Positions 32,624 through 40,871 of a DNA stretch of 45,083 nucleotides are shown here, one piece after another; position 1 is the first letter of the stretch, and every line of letters begins with the position of its first letter. The stretch covers positions 1 through 45,083 of the forward strand of contig CAMLIF010000019.1 in the NCBI GenBank assembly GCA_946479985.1. The letters run 5' to 3'. The position numbers were made by a program, and so were the translations under genes. Under the pieces are notes generated by a model that saw only the letters and a program-made list of their open reading frames with translations, did no database searches and was not told where the DNA came from. The stretch is from an uncultured Flavobacteriales bacterium (lineage in GTDB: Bacteria > Bacteroidota > Bacteroidia > Flavobacteriales > Crocinitomicaceae).

Positions 32624-33676
32624 TTAGTCATTTTCTTTTGCGTGGAGCATTTTTAGGTGCCCGGTTCTTCCTTTTTTGAAAATTACGTTGCTGTAGGTTT
32701 TTCCTTTACGAAGTAAACGCTGTTCTTCAATGGGCAAAGCTGTTATCGTTTTACATTCTTCGCTGCAGCAATTTGAAAATGTAGTTTTACACTTGTCGCA
32801 CTGAATGAATAATAAATGACACGCTTCGTTAGCGCAGTTTGTATGCACATCTGCAGGTTCTCCACATTGGTGGCAATTCGAAACGATATCTTCTGTAATG
32901 CGTTCTCCGCGGCGTTCGTCAAAAACAAAGTTCTTACCTATGAATTTGTTCTCTAAGTCCTTTTCCTTGCAGTCGTTGGCGTATTTGATAATTCCACCTT
33001 CCAGTTGATGTACGTTTTCGAAACCGCGGTGTTTGAAATAGGCTGAAGCTTTTTCACAGCGAATTCCGCCGGTACAATACATGACAATGTTCTTGTCTTC
33101 GTTTCCTTTCAAATAAGTTTCTTCGATATGTGGAAGAGAATCTCTGAAAGTGTCAACATCAGGAAGAATTGCGCCTGTGAAATGACCAACTTCATGTTCG
33201 TAATGGTTTCTGAAATCGATCAGGATAGTTTCTTTTTCAGCTGTAAGCTGATTAAATTCTTCTGCGCTCAAATGTTTACCAATATTTGTTACATCGAACG
33301 TTTCATCGTTCAAACCATCGGCCAGAATCTTGTTTCGAACTTTAACTTTCAGCTTCAGGAAAGGGAGATCAGTTCCTTCTTCTTCAACAGCAACGTTCAA
33401 TCGTACCTGGTCCAGGAAGTCAATCGAATAAAGATCGTTTTTGAAGTTGTTGAATTGATTTGTCGGTACCGAGATTTGAGCATTGATACCTTCATGTGCT
33501 ACGTATATACGACCTACAATTTGCAGGTTATTGAGCATTTGGTATAAATAATCCCGGAAAATTTGAGGATTGGCAATTTTCGCGTACTTGTAAAATGAAA
33601 TGGTCACAAACTCGTGTCCGGCTTCGCGTAATTTTTGCTCTAATTCCTCCTTGCTAAATGTATTCCACAGTTGCAT
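32624..33676 (-). CDS. trhO: tRNA uridine(34) hydroxylase (TrhO/YceA)
   Basis: The 350-residue enzyme makes 5-hydroxyuridine at tRNA position 34. It has an N-terminal acylphosphatase-like domain (about 20-115), a rhodanese domain with Cys201 in Y-C-T-G-G-I-R-C-E-K-A, and a cysteine-rich C-terminus (C-H-Q-C...C-A-N-E-A-C-H...C-D-K-C) that likely binds zinc. The -7 element TATCTTTG lies at 33713-33706. The length and the C-terminal zinc-like region match the longer TrhO form. Confidence 0.93.
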   Translation of the reverse strand: MQLWNTFSKEELEQKLREAGHEFVTISFYKYAKIANPQIFRDYLYQMLNNLQIVGRIYVAHEGINAQISVPTNQFNNFKNDLYSIDFLDQVRLNVAVEEEGTDLPFLKLKVKVRNKILADGLNDETFDVTNIGKHLSAEEFNQLTAEKETILIDFRNHYEHEVGHFTGAILPDVDTFRDSLPHIEETYLKGNEDKNIVMYCTGGIRCEKASAYFKHRGFENVHQLEGGIIKYANDCKEKDLENKFIGKNFVFDERRGERITEDIVSNCHQCGEPADVHTNCANEACHLLFIQCDKCKTTFSNCCSEECKTITALPIEEQRLLRKGKTYSNVIFKKGRTGHLKMLHAKEND

Positions 33677-33705
33677 GCTATGTTTTATTTTAATTAAGAG
33701 TGCGG

Positions 33706-33713
33706 CAAAGATA
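33706..33713 (-). promoter_or_regulatory. -7 element of trhO
   Basis: TATCTTTG on the minus strand matches TAnnTTTG perfectly, 30 bp before the trhO start. It lies between the upstream hairpin terminator and the gene. Confidence 0.5.
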
Positions 33714-33738
33714 ATATCAAGAATCGAAAATTGAAAAT

Positions 33739-33783
33739 AAAAGGTTGGGGTGTCCGCCGCGGCGGATCACCCCGACCTTTTTT
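33739..33783 (-). terminator. Long GC-rich hairpin terminator after the DoxX gene
   Basis: AAAAGGT..GGGGTG pairs with CACCCC..ACCTTTT, and an inner TCCGCC/GGCGGA extends the stem to about 20 pairs. T-tracts on both sides make it a strong terminator for the DoxX gene. Confidence 0.9.
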
Positions 33784-33798
33784 AGTCAATAATATCTT

Positions 33799-34188
33799 TT
33801 AAGATTTCTTACCCATAATACGAGTAGTTAGCTCAGGATATCTGATAAGCGCAGTAATACCAACCGCAAGTGCAAACGGAATTGCGAAAGACAACTCTGT
33901 AAAGGGCTCTTTGTTATGTTCCAGGTGAGTTGTAATTACACCACCCATGTAGCCGCAAATTAACATTGTGCCAATTACACCTGTTCGTGGAATTAAAAAC
34001 AGAAATGCACAAAGAACTTCCAGAATTCCCACAAACATTGGTTCGCCTCCGGTTAATCCCATTTCTGAAAACATTGCTTCTTTTCCCGGAAAATCCATTA
34101 AACCCAGTTTAGCGGTTGCACTAAAGCAAAGAAATGCGGTGATTAAACCTCCTAATATCCATCCAATAATATTTCTTGTTTTACTCAT
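33799..34188 (-). CDS. DoxX-family membrane protein
   Basis: This 129-residue protein has four membrane helices and the DoxX-type pattern: a first helix with a following K-L, M-G-L-T-G-G-E-P-M-F-V-G-I-L-E in the second, and H-L-E-H-N-K-E-P-F before the last helices. Members are linked to quinone- or sulfur-related electron transfer in some organisms, but no activity is established for this form. A perfect -7 element TACATTTG lies at 34219-34212. Confidence 0.85.
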   Translation of the reverse strand: MSKTRNIIGWILGGLITAFLCFSATAKLGLMDFPGKEAMFSEMGLTGGEPMFVGILEVLCAFLFLIPRTGVIGTMLICGYMGGVITTHLEHNKEPFTELSFAIPFALAVGITALIRYPELTTRIMGKKS

Positions 34189-34211
34189 AAGATTCGTTTT
34201 AAGTATTTAAA

Positions 34212-34219
34212 CAAATGTA
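34212..34219 (-). promoter_or_regulatory. -7 element of the DoxX gene
   Basis: TACATTTG on the minus strand matches TAnnTTTG perfectly, 24 bp before the start codon at 34188. Confidence 0.5.
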
Positions 34220-34275
34220 GAGTATTTAAAATATAATCAGGACTAACCACGAGGTAAGTGGTGACTATACGGGGC

Positions 34276-35235
34276 TTACTTAAAAATTTCCGTTAGAATT
34301 TTTCCTTCAGTTGTTGGCATGCAAAAATGAAGCATTTCCGCTATTGTGGCCGAGATATCAATCTGCTCACCGTATTTCTCAATTTTTACTCCTTTTTTGA
34401 AATCCGGACCTAAACCCAGAAACGCAATATGCCGGCAGCCTTCGCAATTATCACCATGATTTACAAAACCGTCTTTATGTCCGTCTAAATGACGACCGTG
34501 ATCGTTTGTAATGATCAATGTTGTTTTGTCTTTCAGTTTAGGTGTGCTTTGAATGGTTTTCCAAATACGGTCAACATATCCGTCCAGGGTTTGTAAACTC
34601 CATAGATACTTCGCCCATTCATTGGAATGTCCGTATGAATCAACTGCAAGGAAGTTAACTAACATTAAATGCGGTGGATTTTCACTTGTAATTAGTGTAT
34701 TTACTTTGTTGAATGTTGGTTCGTCGCCGCTGTATTCAGAGCTATTTCCCTGCAGACCGCAATACGTATACGGCATAAATGTATTCCACCATTTTTTGTC
34801 TGATGTGTTTGCAAGAATTTCCAATTTCCCTTTACTGGCAACCAACCATGCGTCGTTTTTATCCACTTTTTTCTCTTTCAGATAGTACTGAAACATGGAA
34901 GGTCTTTTTGGCAATTCTTTCCCGGCGTTAGAAATTCCCTGGTAAAAGCCGGTTGTGATGGCTGTGTGGCCGGCATTGGTATAAGTTGGTCCGTTGTTTC
35001 TGAAATCACTTAATAAAACTCCTTCTTTCACCAGTTCTTTCCCCATTTTCGGGATATATTGACAGGAAGTATCTCCGAAAGTCTCCGTAAATCGCGGACC
35101 ATCGATAATGATAATATACACGTATTCAGTTTGATATTGCTTTACTTCTTTAGGTGCAACTTCAAGTGGCTTGGTAGTGTAACTGTATAAAGCAAAACTG
35201 GTTGTTGCAAGTAAGGAGATGAAAAATAGTTTCAT
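34276..35235 (-). CDS. Periplasmic alkaline-phosphatase-superfamily phosphodiesterase
   Basis: The 319-residue protein starts with a signal peptide (about 1-17) and belongs to the type I phosphodiesterase/alkaline phosphatase superfamily. Metal ligands and nucleophile can be placed as I-I-D-G (Asp), G-P-T-Y-T-N-A-G-H-T (nucleophilic Thr), T-N-D-H-G-R-H (Asp-His) and H-G-D-N-C-E-G-C-R-H. It likely cleaves phosphate monoesters or diesters in the periplasm. At 319 residues it is shorter than PafA-type enzymes. Confidence 0.85.
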   Translation of the reverse strand: MKLFFISLLATTSFALYSYTTKPLEVAPKEVKQYQTEYVYIIIIDGPRFTETFGDTSCQYIPKMGKELVKEGVLLSDFRNNGPTYTNAGHTAITTGFYQGISNAGKELPKRPSMFQYYLKEKKVDKNDAWLVASKGKLEILANTSDKKWWNTFMPYTYCGLQGNSSEYSGDEPTFNKVNTLITSENPPHLMLVNFLAVDSYGHSNEWAKYLWSLQTLDGYVDRIWKTIQSTPKLKDKTTLIITNDHGRHLDGHKDGFVNHGDNCEGCRHIAFLGLGPDFKKGVKIEKYGEQIDISATIAEMLHFCMPTTEGKILTEIFK

Positions 35236-35315
35236 TTAAAGTGTGTTATGAAGTAACGAATTTAGTTATTTTAAATTATTATTGCTTTTGACGAATTACT
35301 TTGATACTTATTGAG

Positions 35316-36821
35316 ATGACTAAAAAAATACTCCTTTCCGCATTCTTTTTCTGTTTTTACAGCCTTATAAATGCTCAGAAAGAAGCTGATTATTGGTATT
35401 TCGGAGAAAAATCGGGAGTTAAGTTCAGTGAAAGCGGCCCGGTTGGAATTGAAGACGGATTATTGTTCACCGATGAAGGTTGTACCGTTATTAGTTCTAA
35501 AGCCGGAGATTTACTGTTTTATTCTGACGGAATTACGGTTTGGAACCAAAATCACCAGGTTATGGCGAATGGTGAGGGATTAAAAGGAGATCCGTCATCC
35601 ACACAATCCGGAGTTGCAATTCCGCGCCCAAAACATCCCGGAGAATATTATTTGTTCTCAATTGCTGCAACCGCACAAGCCGCCGGAATGACTTATTCTC
35701 TAATAAATACCAATCTGAAAGGAGGATTGGGGGAAGTCGTCCAGGATGAAAAGAATATAGAACTTGCCACGCCGGTTACCGAAAAAATGACCGCGGTAAA
35801 ACATCGGAACGGAACAGATATCTGGGTTTTGGCACACCGATGGATGTCGAATGAATTTATTGCTTTTCTGGTAACTGAAAATGGAGTAAACAAAACTCCG
35901 GTTGTTACAAGTGCAGGAAAAGTACACGAGGGCGGAATTCTTAATACGCAAGGGTATATGAAGTCGAACCCGGACGGAACGAACATTGCCCTGGTTTTGG
36001 AGGAAACGAATTTCATTGAGTTGTTCGATTTTGATAATGCAACTGGAACACTGTCTTTACCAATTACAATCAAACTCAAAGACGAATCGTATGTGTACGG
36101 AGTAGAGTTTAGTCCCGATGGAAACGTGTTGTACGCTTCTGCAGCCGGAACGGGTGAGATCTTTCAGTACAATCTGCAGGCGGGAACACCTGAAAAAATT
36201 CAAGCCTCGTCTGTCTTAGTTGGGAAAACACCAAACAATGAATGGGTAGGCGCGCTCCAGATTGCAACTGATGGAAAGATCTATTTTCCAATTTATAAGA
36301 CTCCTTTCCTGGGATCTATTGATAAACCCAATGTAGTTGGAACTGGCTGCGAAATGAAAATGAATACGGTTGATCTGCATGGAAGACTTGCGCGATTGGG
36401 ATTACCTACGTTCACTCAAAGCTTTTTTGAAAATACGAAAACTACTAAAGTGACTTACTTCAACGGAACTACGGCGAAAAAAGGAGAAACACTGGTGCTT
36501 AAGAATATCAACTTCGATTTTGCAAAATCAACGCTGCAGGCAAGTTCTAACCTGGAATTAACAAAGGTGGTGACATTCCTTAAAAGCAACCCTACTTACA
36601 ATATAGCGCTTTACGGTCACACAGATAACATTGGGAACAAATCTTCGAACCTGACACTTTCAAAAGCGCGTGCAAATGCCGTAAGAACATACCTGGTTTC
36701 GAAAGGAATTCCGGAAAACAGAATTCAAACTGAAGGATTCGGAAGCGGAAAACCTGTAGCGTCGAATTCAACTGATGCAGGAAGAGCTATGAACAGGAGG
36801 GTTGAGTTTGTTGTTTTATAG
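35316..36821 (+). CDS. OmpA-family protein with beta-propeller-like N-terminal domain
   Basis: From ATG 35316 this is a 501-residue envelope protein with a signal peptide (about 1-20), a domain of about 350 residues with W-Y-F-G-E-K, L-L-F-Y-S-D-G and S-P-D-G-N-V-L-Y-A-S (WD40-like strands), and a C-terminal OmpA domain (about 390-500) with Y-G-H-T-D-N, L-S-K-A-R-A-N-A-V and the terminal M-N-R-R-V-E-F. The OmpA domain should bind peptidoglycan. Similar proteins occur in Bacteroidota as outer-membrane anchors, but a precise role is not established. Confidence 0.88.
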   Translation: MTKKILLSAFFFCFYSLINAQKEADYWYFGEKSGVKFSESGPVGIEDGLLFTDEGCTVISSKAGDLLFYSDGITVWNQNHQVMANGEGLKGDPSSTQSGVAIPRPKHPGEYYLFSIAATAQAAGMTYSLINTNLKGGLGEVVQDEKNIELATPVTEKMTAVKHRNGTDIWVLAHRWMSNEFIAFLVTENGVNKTPVVTSAGKVHEGGILNTQGYMKSNPDGTNIALVLEETNFIELFDFDNATGTLSLPITIKLKDESYVYGVEFSPDGNVLYASAAGTGEIFQYNLQAGTPEKIQASSVLVGKTPNNEWVGALQIATDGKIYFPIYKTPFLGSIDKPNVVGTGCEMKMNTVDLHGRLARLGLPTFTQSFFENTKTTKVTYFNGTTAKKGETLVLKNINFDFAKSTLQASSNLELTKVVTFLKSNPTYNIALYGHTDNIGNKSSNLTLSKARANAVRTYLVSKGIPENRIQTEGFGSGKPVASNSTDAGRAMNRRVEFVVL

Positions 36822-36868
36822 AGGGAAAAGGAATACTTAAAAAGGAAAGATTAATTGTCGTCTCCACT

Positions 36869-36965
36869 CCGCCTCAGGCGGAAGGCGTATTAAGGGGGAG
36901 GACAGTGAGATTTGTGTCTCTGGCAAGCTCCCGGACCTCCCTGCCTGACTACAAACAGGGAGGTC
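36869..36965. repeat. Two inverted repeats, possible intergenic repeat element
   Basis: CCGCCTCAGGCGG (36869-36881) is a 6-bp palindrome around one base. GACCTCCCTG and CAGGGAGGTC (36934-36943 and 36956-36965) form a perfect 10-bp stem around 12 bases. Neither has a T-tract, so they look less like a terminator than a REP-type element. The region separates convergent genes. Confidence 0.5.
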
Positions 36966-37002
36966 TCAAGGGAGGAGTTAGTTGGACTCCTTTCAATAAT
37001 CA

Positions 37003-37632
37003 TCAACCGTGCATCGTTTCTTCTTTCCCGTATTTATCCATTAAACCTGCTTCGAAATCCAGGAACTGCTGCCAGCGGGTGTCAACGTCTATTCCTTCTC
37101 CGTATTTCCGGGCGAAATTCAAAAAGGTGATGTAGTGTCTTGCTTCGCTTTCCATTAAGCTGCGGTAGAATGTTCTCAAATCTTCATCGTTAATCTGTTC
37201 CGAAAGAATTTTAAAACGCTCACAGCTTCTGGCTTCAATCATAGCGGCGAAAAGCAGCTGATTCACCATGTGAGATTTCTTTGGATTGCCTGAATGAGCT
37301 GCTTTCAGGAAATCGAGCAGATCATGTACATACGGATCACGGCGCTCGAAACCAAGCTGAAAACCACGTTCCAGGATTTTATCATGCACCATTCCGAAAT
37401 GTTCCATCTCCTCCTGACAAATTTCTGTCATGGCTTTCACCATATCCGGGAATTGCGGATATTGAACAATGATTGAAATGGCGTTACTCGCAGCTTTCTG
37501 TTCACAGAACGCATGATCAGATAAAATTTCCGAAATGTTCTTTTCTACAATGTTTACCCATCTTGGGTCGGTTGGCAATTTCAGTCCCAGCATTTGTGAT
37601 CTTCCTTTAAATTTATCTGCAAATTTCATCAT
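37003..37632 (-). CDS. miaE: tRNA-(ms2io6A)-hydroxylase
   Basis: This 209-residue di-iron enzyme hydroxylates ms2i6A at tRNA position 37. It shows the ferritin-like four-helix bundle with iron ligands in E-E-M-E-H-F, E-A-R-S-C-E-R-F and E-S-E-A-R-H-Y. The family is clear from the combination of these three helices and the N-terminal L-G-L-K-L-P-T-D-P-R-W. The ATG at 37629 is an equally good start. Confidence 0.93.
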   Translation of the reverse strand: MMKFADKFKGRSQMLGLKLPTDPRWVNIVEKNISEILSDHAFCEQKAASNAISIIVQYPQFPDMVKAMTEICQEEMEHFGMVHDKILERGFQLGFERRDPYVHDLLDFLKAAHSGNPKKSHMVNQLLFAAMIEARSCERFKILSEQINDEDLRTFYRSLMESEARHYITFLNFARKYGEGIDVDTRWQQFLDFEAGLMDKYGKEETMHG

Positions 37633-37649
37633 TTCTTGAATTCGTTCGG

Positions 37650-37657
37650 TAGATTTG
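37650..37657 (+). promoter_or_regulatory. -7 element of the PafA-like gene
   Basis: TAGATTTG matches TAnnTTTG perfectly and lies 17 bp before the ATG at 37675, in the short gap shared with divergent miaE. Confidence 0.5.
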
Positions 37658-37674
37658 TCTAAAAAGCTTGAGAT

Positions 37675-39303
37675 ATGAGATTCAGAATAGCACTATTAGC
37701 ACTTTTCATCCTTTCCTTAAACCGACTTCAAGCTCAGAAAGACACTCCCAAATTAGTGGTAGGAATTATCGTTGACCAAATGACTTACGATTATTTGTAT
37801 CGTTTTTACAACAATTTTGAATCGGGAGGTTTTAAGCGATTAATGGACAAAGGAATGAATTTCCGCAACGTTACTTACAATTATGTTCCGACTTATACTG
37901 GCCCGGGACATGCTTCTGTTTACACCGGAACAACTCCTTCAAATCATGGAATAGTTGCTAACGATTGGTACAACCGCGAATACCAGCGTTTTTCGAATTG
38001 TGTGGAAGACACCACGTTTGCAACAGTCGGGTCAACATCAGCAAGCGGAAAATGTTCTCCTCATTTCTTACGTGCAAATACTATTACCGATCAGTTGAAG
38101 TTAACTTATCCGGATGCTAAAGTAGTTGGTGTTTCGATAAAAGACCGCGGCGCCATTTTGCCTTCAGGCCACATGCCTGATGGGGCGTATTGGTATGATT
38201 ATTCTTCCGGATCGTTTATTACCAGCAGTTATTACATGAAAAGTTATCCCAGCTGGTACGGCGATTTTCTGACAAAAAACGGAATCTCAACCTATTTAGG
38301 TAAAACCTGGGATCTTTCGAAAGATTCGCTGCTTTATACCAGACAGCTGGATAATTCTCCGTACGAACTGCCGATTGGAGGAAAGAAAACACCTACATTC
38401 CCGTATAACTTCTCAGATAAAACACTCGAAGAACAAATAGGGCTGTTTACGGCAACACCATTCGCTAATACATATTTGACTGATTTCGCTATAGCAGCCA
38501 TGCGCGGAGAACAAATGGGAAAAGATGAGCAGTGTGATTTCCTTGCAATTTCATACAGCACTCCGGATATCGTTGGTCATGAGTATGGGCCGTATTCACT
38601 GGAACTGGAAGATCTTTACTATCGTTTAGACCAGGATTTAGTGAAGTTGTTTGCAGTTTTGGACAAAGAAATAGGAAGAGGACAATATGTGGTTATGCTG
38701 ACAGCAGATCATGCCGTTGTTCCGGTTCCGCAGTATCTGATCAATCACAACCTGCCGGGTGGATATTTGTTTAAAGATGCCAGATTGGATAGTTTACGAG
38801 CGAAATGTATCACCAAATTCCAGGTAGATCCCATTCTGACAGTTGGAAACAACAATGTGTATCTGAAACCAGAATTCGTTCGTCACGAGAATACTGCTTC
38901 GATAATTGCATTTATTGAACAGGAAATTGATCTGTGGCCCGAAGTAAAAGAAGTTTATACAAGGGAAGAACTCAAATCAGTTCCTGCAAATATCTGGCAG
39001 AAAATGACAATGCAGGGTTATGACAAAGAACGCAGCGGGGAATTGATTTACATTCTTCAGCCCGGTTATTTATCGAAAGGAGAAGATACTAAGGAAACCA
39101 GGAAAGGAACAAGTCATGGTTCTTCATTTAATTACGATACGCAGGTTCCTGTTTTGTTCTACGGAACGGGAAATCATGGAGATGTGTTCACTCCTTATGA
39201 AATAATAGATATTGCTGCTACTTTGATTCATGTATTGGATGTGCAGCGACCGAATGCGATGACCGGAAAACCAATGGTGGAAGTACTCGAACTGAAGAAA
39301 TAA
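37675..39303 (+). CDS. pafA: PafA-like alkaline phosphatase
   Basis: The 542-residue enzyme has a signal peptide (about 1-20, ending L-Q-A-Q) and should act in the periplasm on phosphate monoesters. The nucleophile Thr75 lies in P-T-Y-T-G-P-G-H-A-S; Asn96 in A-N-D-W-Y and Lys156/Arg158 in I-K-D-R-G-A correspond to the active-site Asn, Lys and Arg of the Chryseobacterium PafA enzyme. Metal ligands appear in V-D-Q-M, Y-S-T-P-D-I-V-G-H, A-D-H-A and K-G-T-S-H-G. The length matches PafA (about 546). Confidence 0.93.
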   Translation: MRFRIALLALFILSLNRLQAQKDTPKLVVGIIVDQMTYDYLYRFYNNFESGGFKRLMDKGMNFRNVTYNYVPTYTGPGHASVYTGTTPSNHGIVANDWYNREYQRFSNCVEDTTFATVGSTSASGKCSPHFLRANTITDQLKLTYPDAKVVGVSIKDRGAILPSGHMPDGAYWYDYSSGSFITSSYYMKSYPSWYGDFLTKNGISTYLGKTWDLSKDSLLYTRQLDNSPYELPIGGKKTPTFPYNFSDKTLEEQIGLFTATPFANTYLTDFAIAAMRGEQMGKDEQCDFLAISYSTPDIVGHEYGPYSLELEDLYYRLDQDLVKLFAVLDKEIGRGQYVVMLTADHAVVPVPQYLINHNLPGGYLFKDARLDSLRAKCITKFQVDPILTVGNNNVYLKPEFVRHENTASIIAFIEQEIDLWPEVKEVYTREELKSVPANIWQKMTMQGYDKERSGELIYILQPGYLSKGEDTKETRKGTSHGSSFNYDTQVPVLFYGTGNHGDVFTPYEIIDIAATLIHVLDVQRPNAMTGKPMVEVLELKK

Positions 39304-39314
39304 TTCTTTTAAAA

Positions 39315-39346
39315 AGCAAAGGCATCCAATAACGAATGCCTTTGCT
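39315..39346. terminator. Bidirectional hairpin terminator
   Basis: A perfect 11-bp stem (AGCAAAGGCAT with ATGCCTTTGCT) closes a 10-base loop between the convergent pafA-like and porP/sprF genes. A TTTTAAAA flank serves the minus-strand transcript. Confidence 0.85.
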
Positions 39347-39376
39347 GTATCTGTTTAAACAGAATATTGAAATACG

Positions 39377-40846
39377 CTACTTTAATTTCAATACCCAAAT
39401 GTTCAGATACGTTTCTGTAAACTGCTTGCGGTAGGCCAGAGCCTCCTCTTCGTTAGTTGTATAGTAAATAAATACCTCACGCAAACCGTTGTTTTTGTTG
39501 AGTAGGATTTTGGTGTTATTCTGTCCTTTTTCAAAACAAGTATTGAGATATCTGTAAGCATTCGACTTAACACCGAAAGCACCAACCACAACATAGTATC
39601 CGCTTGGAGCGGTTTCTTTTGTTTGTTCGATCATACTTGCTTCAGCCGCGTTATTTTCGATCGTATAGTTTTCTGCTTTTCCGGTATTGATTCCTTTATT
39701 GTCAAGCTCTTTCTGAGGTTGGTGAAAAGGAACTTTTTCTATCGCTTCCTGGAGTTCCTCCACATCTGTATGGATAGAGTCATGAGCCAATTGGTTTTTT
39801 TCGAGCGCTTCTTCTGTTTTACGAACCCGTTCAGCCAATTCGTCTGTTTCCTTTTTCAGCAGATCGATCTCTGCTTGCTGAAGCAGATTATCACTTTCGG
39901 TTTTTGCCAGTCGTTCTGTTAACTCATCATTTACAGCCTGCTGTTTGCGCCATTTATCACCTAAATGATAAATCAATACAAATTCAGATGAGCTTCGACT
40001 GTAATTAGCTGTGGTTCCAACAATGATGTCATGGGAATATCCCACACTCAAATTTTTGTATCGCACGCCTGCGCTAATCGAAACGGCGTAGTTACTATGA
40101 TAGGAAACACCAAACCAGCCCCATTTTTTATGGTCAATGATGGCATTAATATCCCATTGTGCCGGAGCTCCTTTTACGGCTCTGATCATTATTAATGGAT
40201 AAGCTGTTATGCCTCTTGTTGCATTTAAGGTGAAATCGTAACGCAAAGTTCCCCGAAAATGACGGTTGTTATTGTAAACGATACTGTTTCCGGAGTTGTT
40301 GGTGAAACCCGGTTGTTTAACCAGAAGCTGGGGAATGGCAATTCCAACCTGTAAATCATTCCAACGGTAGGCGATTCCTAAATCTGCTGCAAAAGAAGTT
40401 CTGTTTTGGCGTGAGTTGAACAAAATCGGATCTTGCTGATCAACTACCAAAGCTTTATCATAATCTACGGTGTTATTTTGCGCTCCTGCAGAAATCCCCA
40501 TTCGAAGTGAATGGTTGTCAGAGAAACGAACTGAATAAGAATAGTTAGCCATCACGCTTGTACGGGATAAAATATCCGTTTGGTCGTGATACGCAATCAG
40601 TCCCAGGCCAATGTTATCTGAAATCTTTCCGTCAACCGACATATAACTTGTTTGCGGACCTCCTTCCAGATGTGCATACTGACTTCTGTGGGATAAAAAG
40701 ATTTGTCCGTATTCGTCTGCACCGGTAAAAGCAGGATTAATCGTAAACATATTGGTGAAATACTGACTGCTGAATGGCAGTTGCTGAGCAGTTACAATTC
40801 CGCTTGAACAGAAGAATAGAGCCACTAGTGTATATATTTTTTTCAT
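39377..40846 (-). CDS. PorP/SprF-family outer-membrane protein with coiled coil and SPOR-like domain
   Basis: From ATG 40846 the protein has 489 residues: a signal peptide (about 1-20), a PorP/SprF beta-barrel (about 25-305, with S-S-Q-Y-F-T-N-M-F-T-I-N-P-A-F-T-G), a coiled coil (about 310-375), a linker, and a C-terminal domain (about 413-489) that starts G-Y-Y-V-V-V-G-A-F-G and ends W-V-L-K-L-K, matching SPOR domains. SprF-like proteins are needed to export their partner CHU_C adhesins by the type IX system. SPOR domains bind denuded peptidoglycan. The partner adhesin gene lies 25 bp upstream. Confidence 0.88.
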   Translation of the reverse strand: MKKIYTLVALFFCSSGIVTAQQLPFSSQYFTNMFTINPAFTGADEYGQIFLSHRSQYAHLEGGPQTSYMSVDGKISDNIGLGLIAYHDQTDILSRTSVMANYSYSVRFSDNHSLRMGISAGAQNNTVDYDKALVVDQQDPILFNSRQNRTSFAADLGIAYRWNDLQVGIAIPQLLVKQPGFTNNSGNSIVYNNNRHFRGTLRYDFTLNATRGITAYPLIMIRAVKGAPAQWDINAIIDHKKWGWFGVSYHSNYAVSISAGVRYKNLSVGYSHDIIVGTTANYSRSSSEFVLIYHLGDKWRKQQAVNDELTERLAKTESDNLLQQAEIDLLKKETDELAERVRKTEEALEKNQLAHDSIHTDVEELQEAIEKVPFHQPQKELDNKGINTGKAENYTIENNAAEASMIEQTKETAPSGYYVVVGAFGVKSNAYRYLNTCFEKGQNNTKILLNKNNGLREVFIYYTTNEEEALAYRKQFTETYLNIWVLKLK

Positions 40847-40871
40847 GGTGAACAATTTTAATAGTTAGTAG

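Noticed and set aside
33128..33547. 139-codon plus-strand frame
   Set aside because: It is antisense to trhO, whose rhodanese motifs are intact on the other strand.
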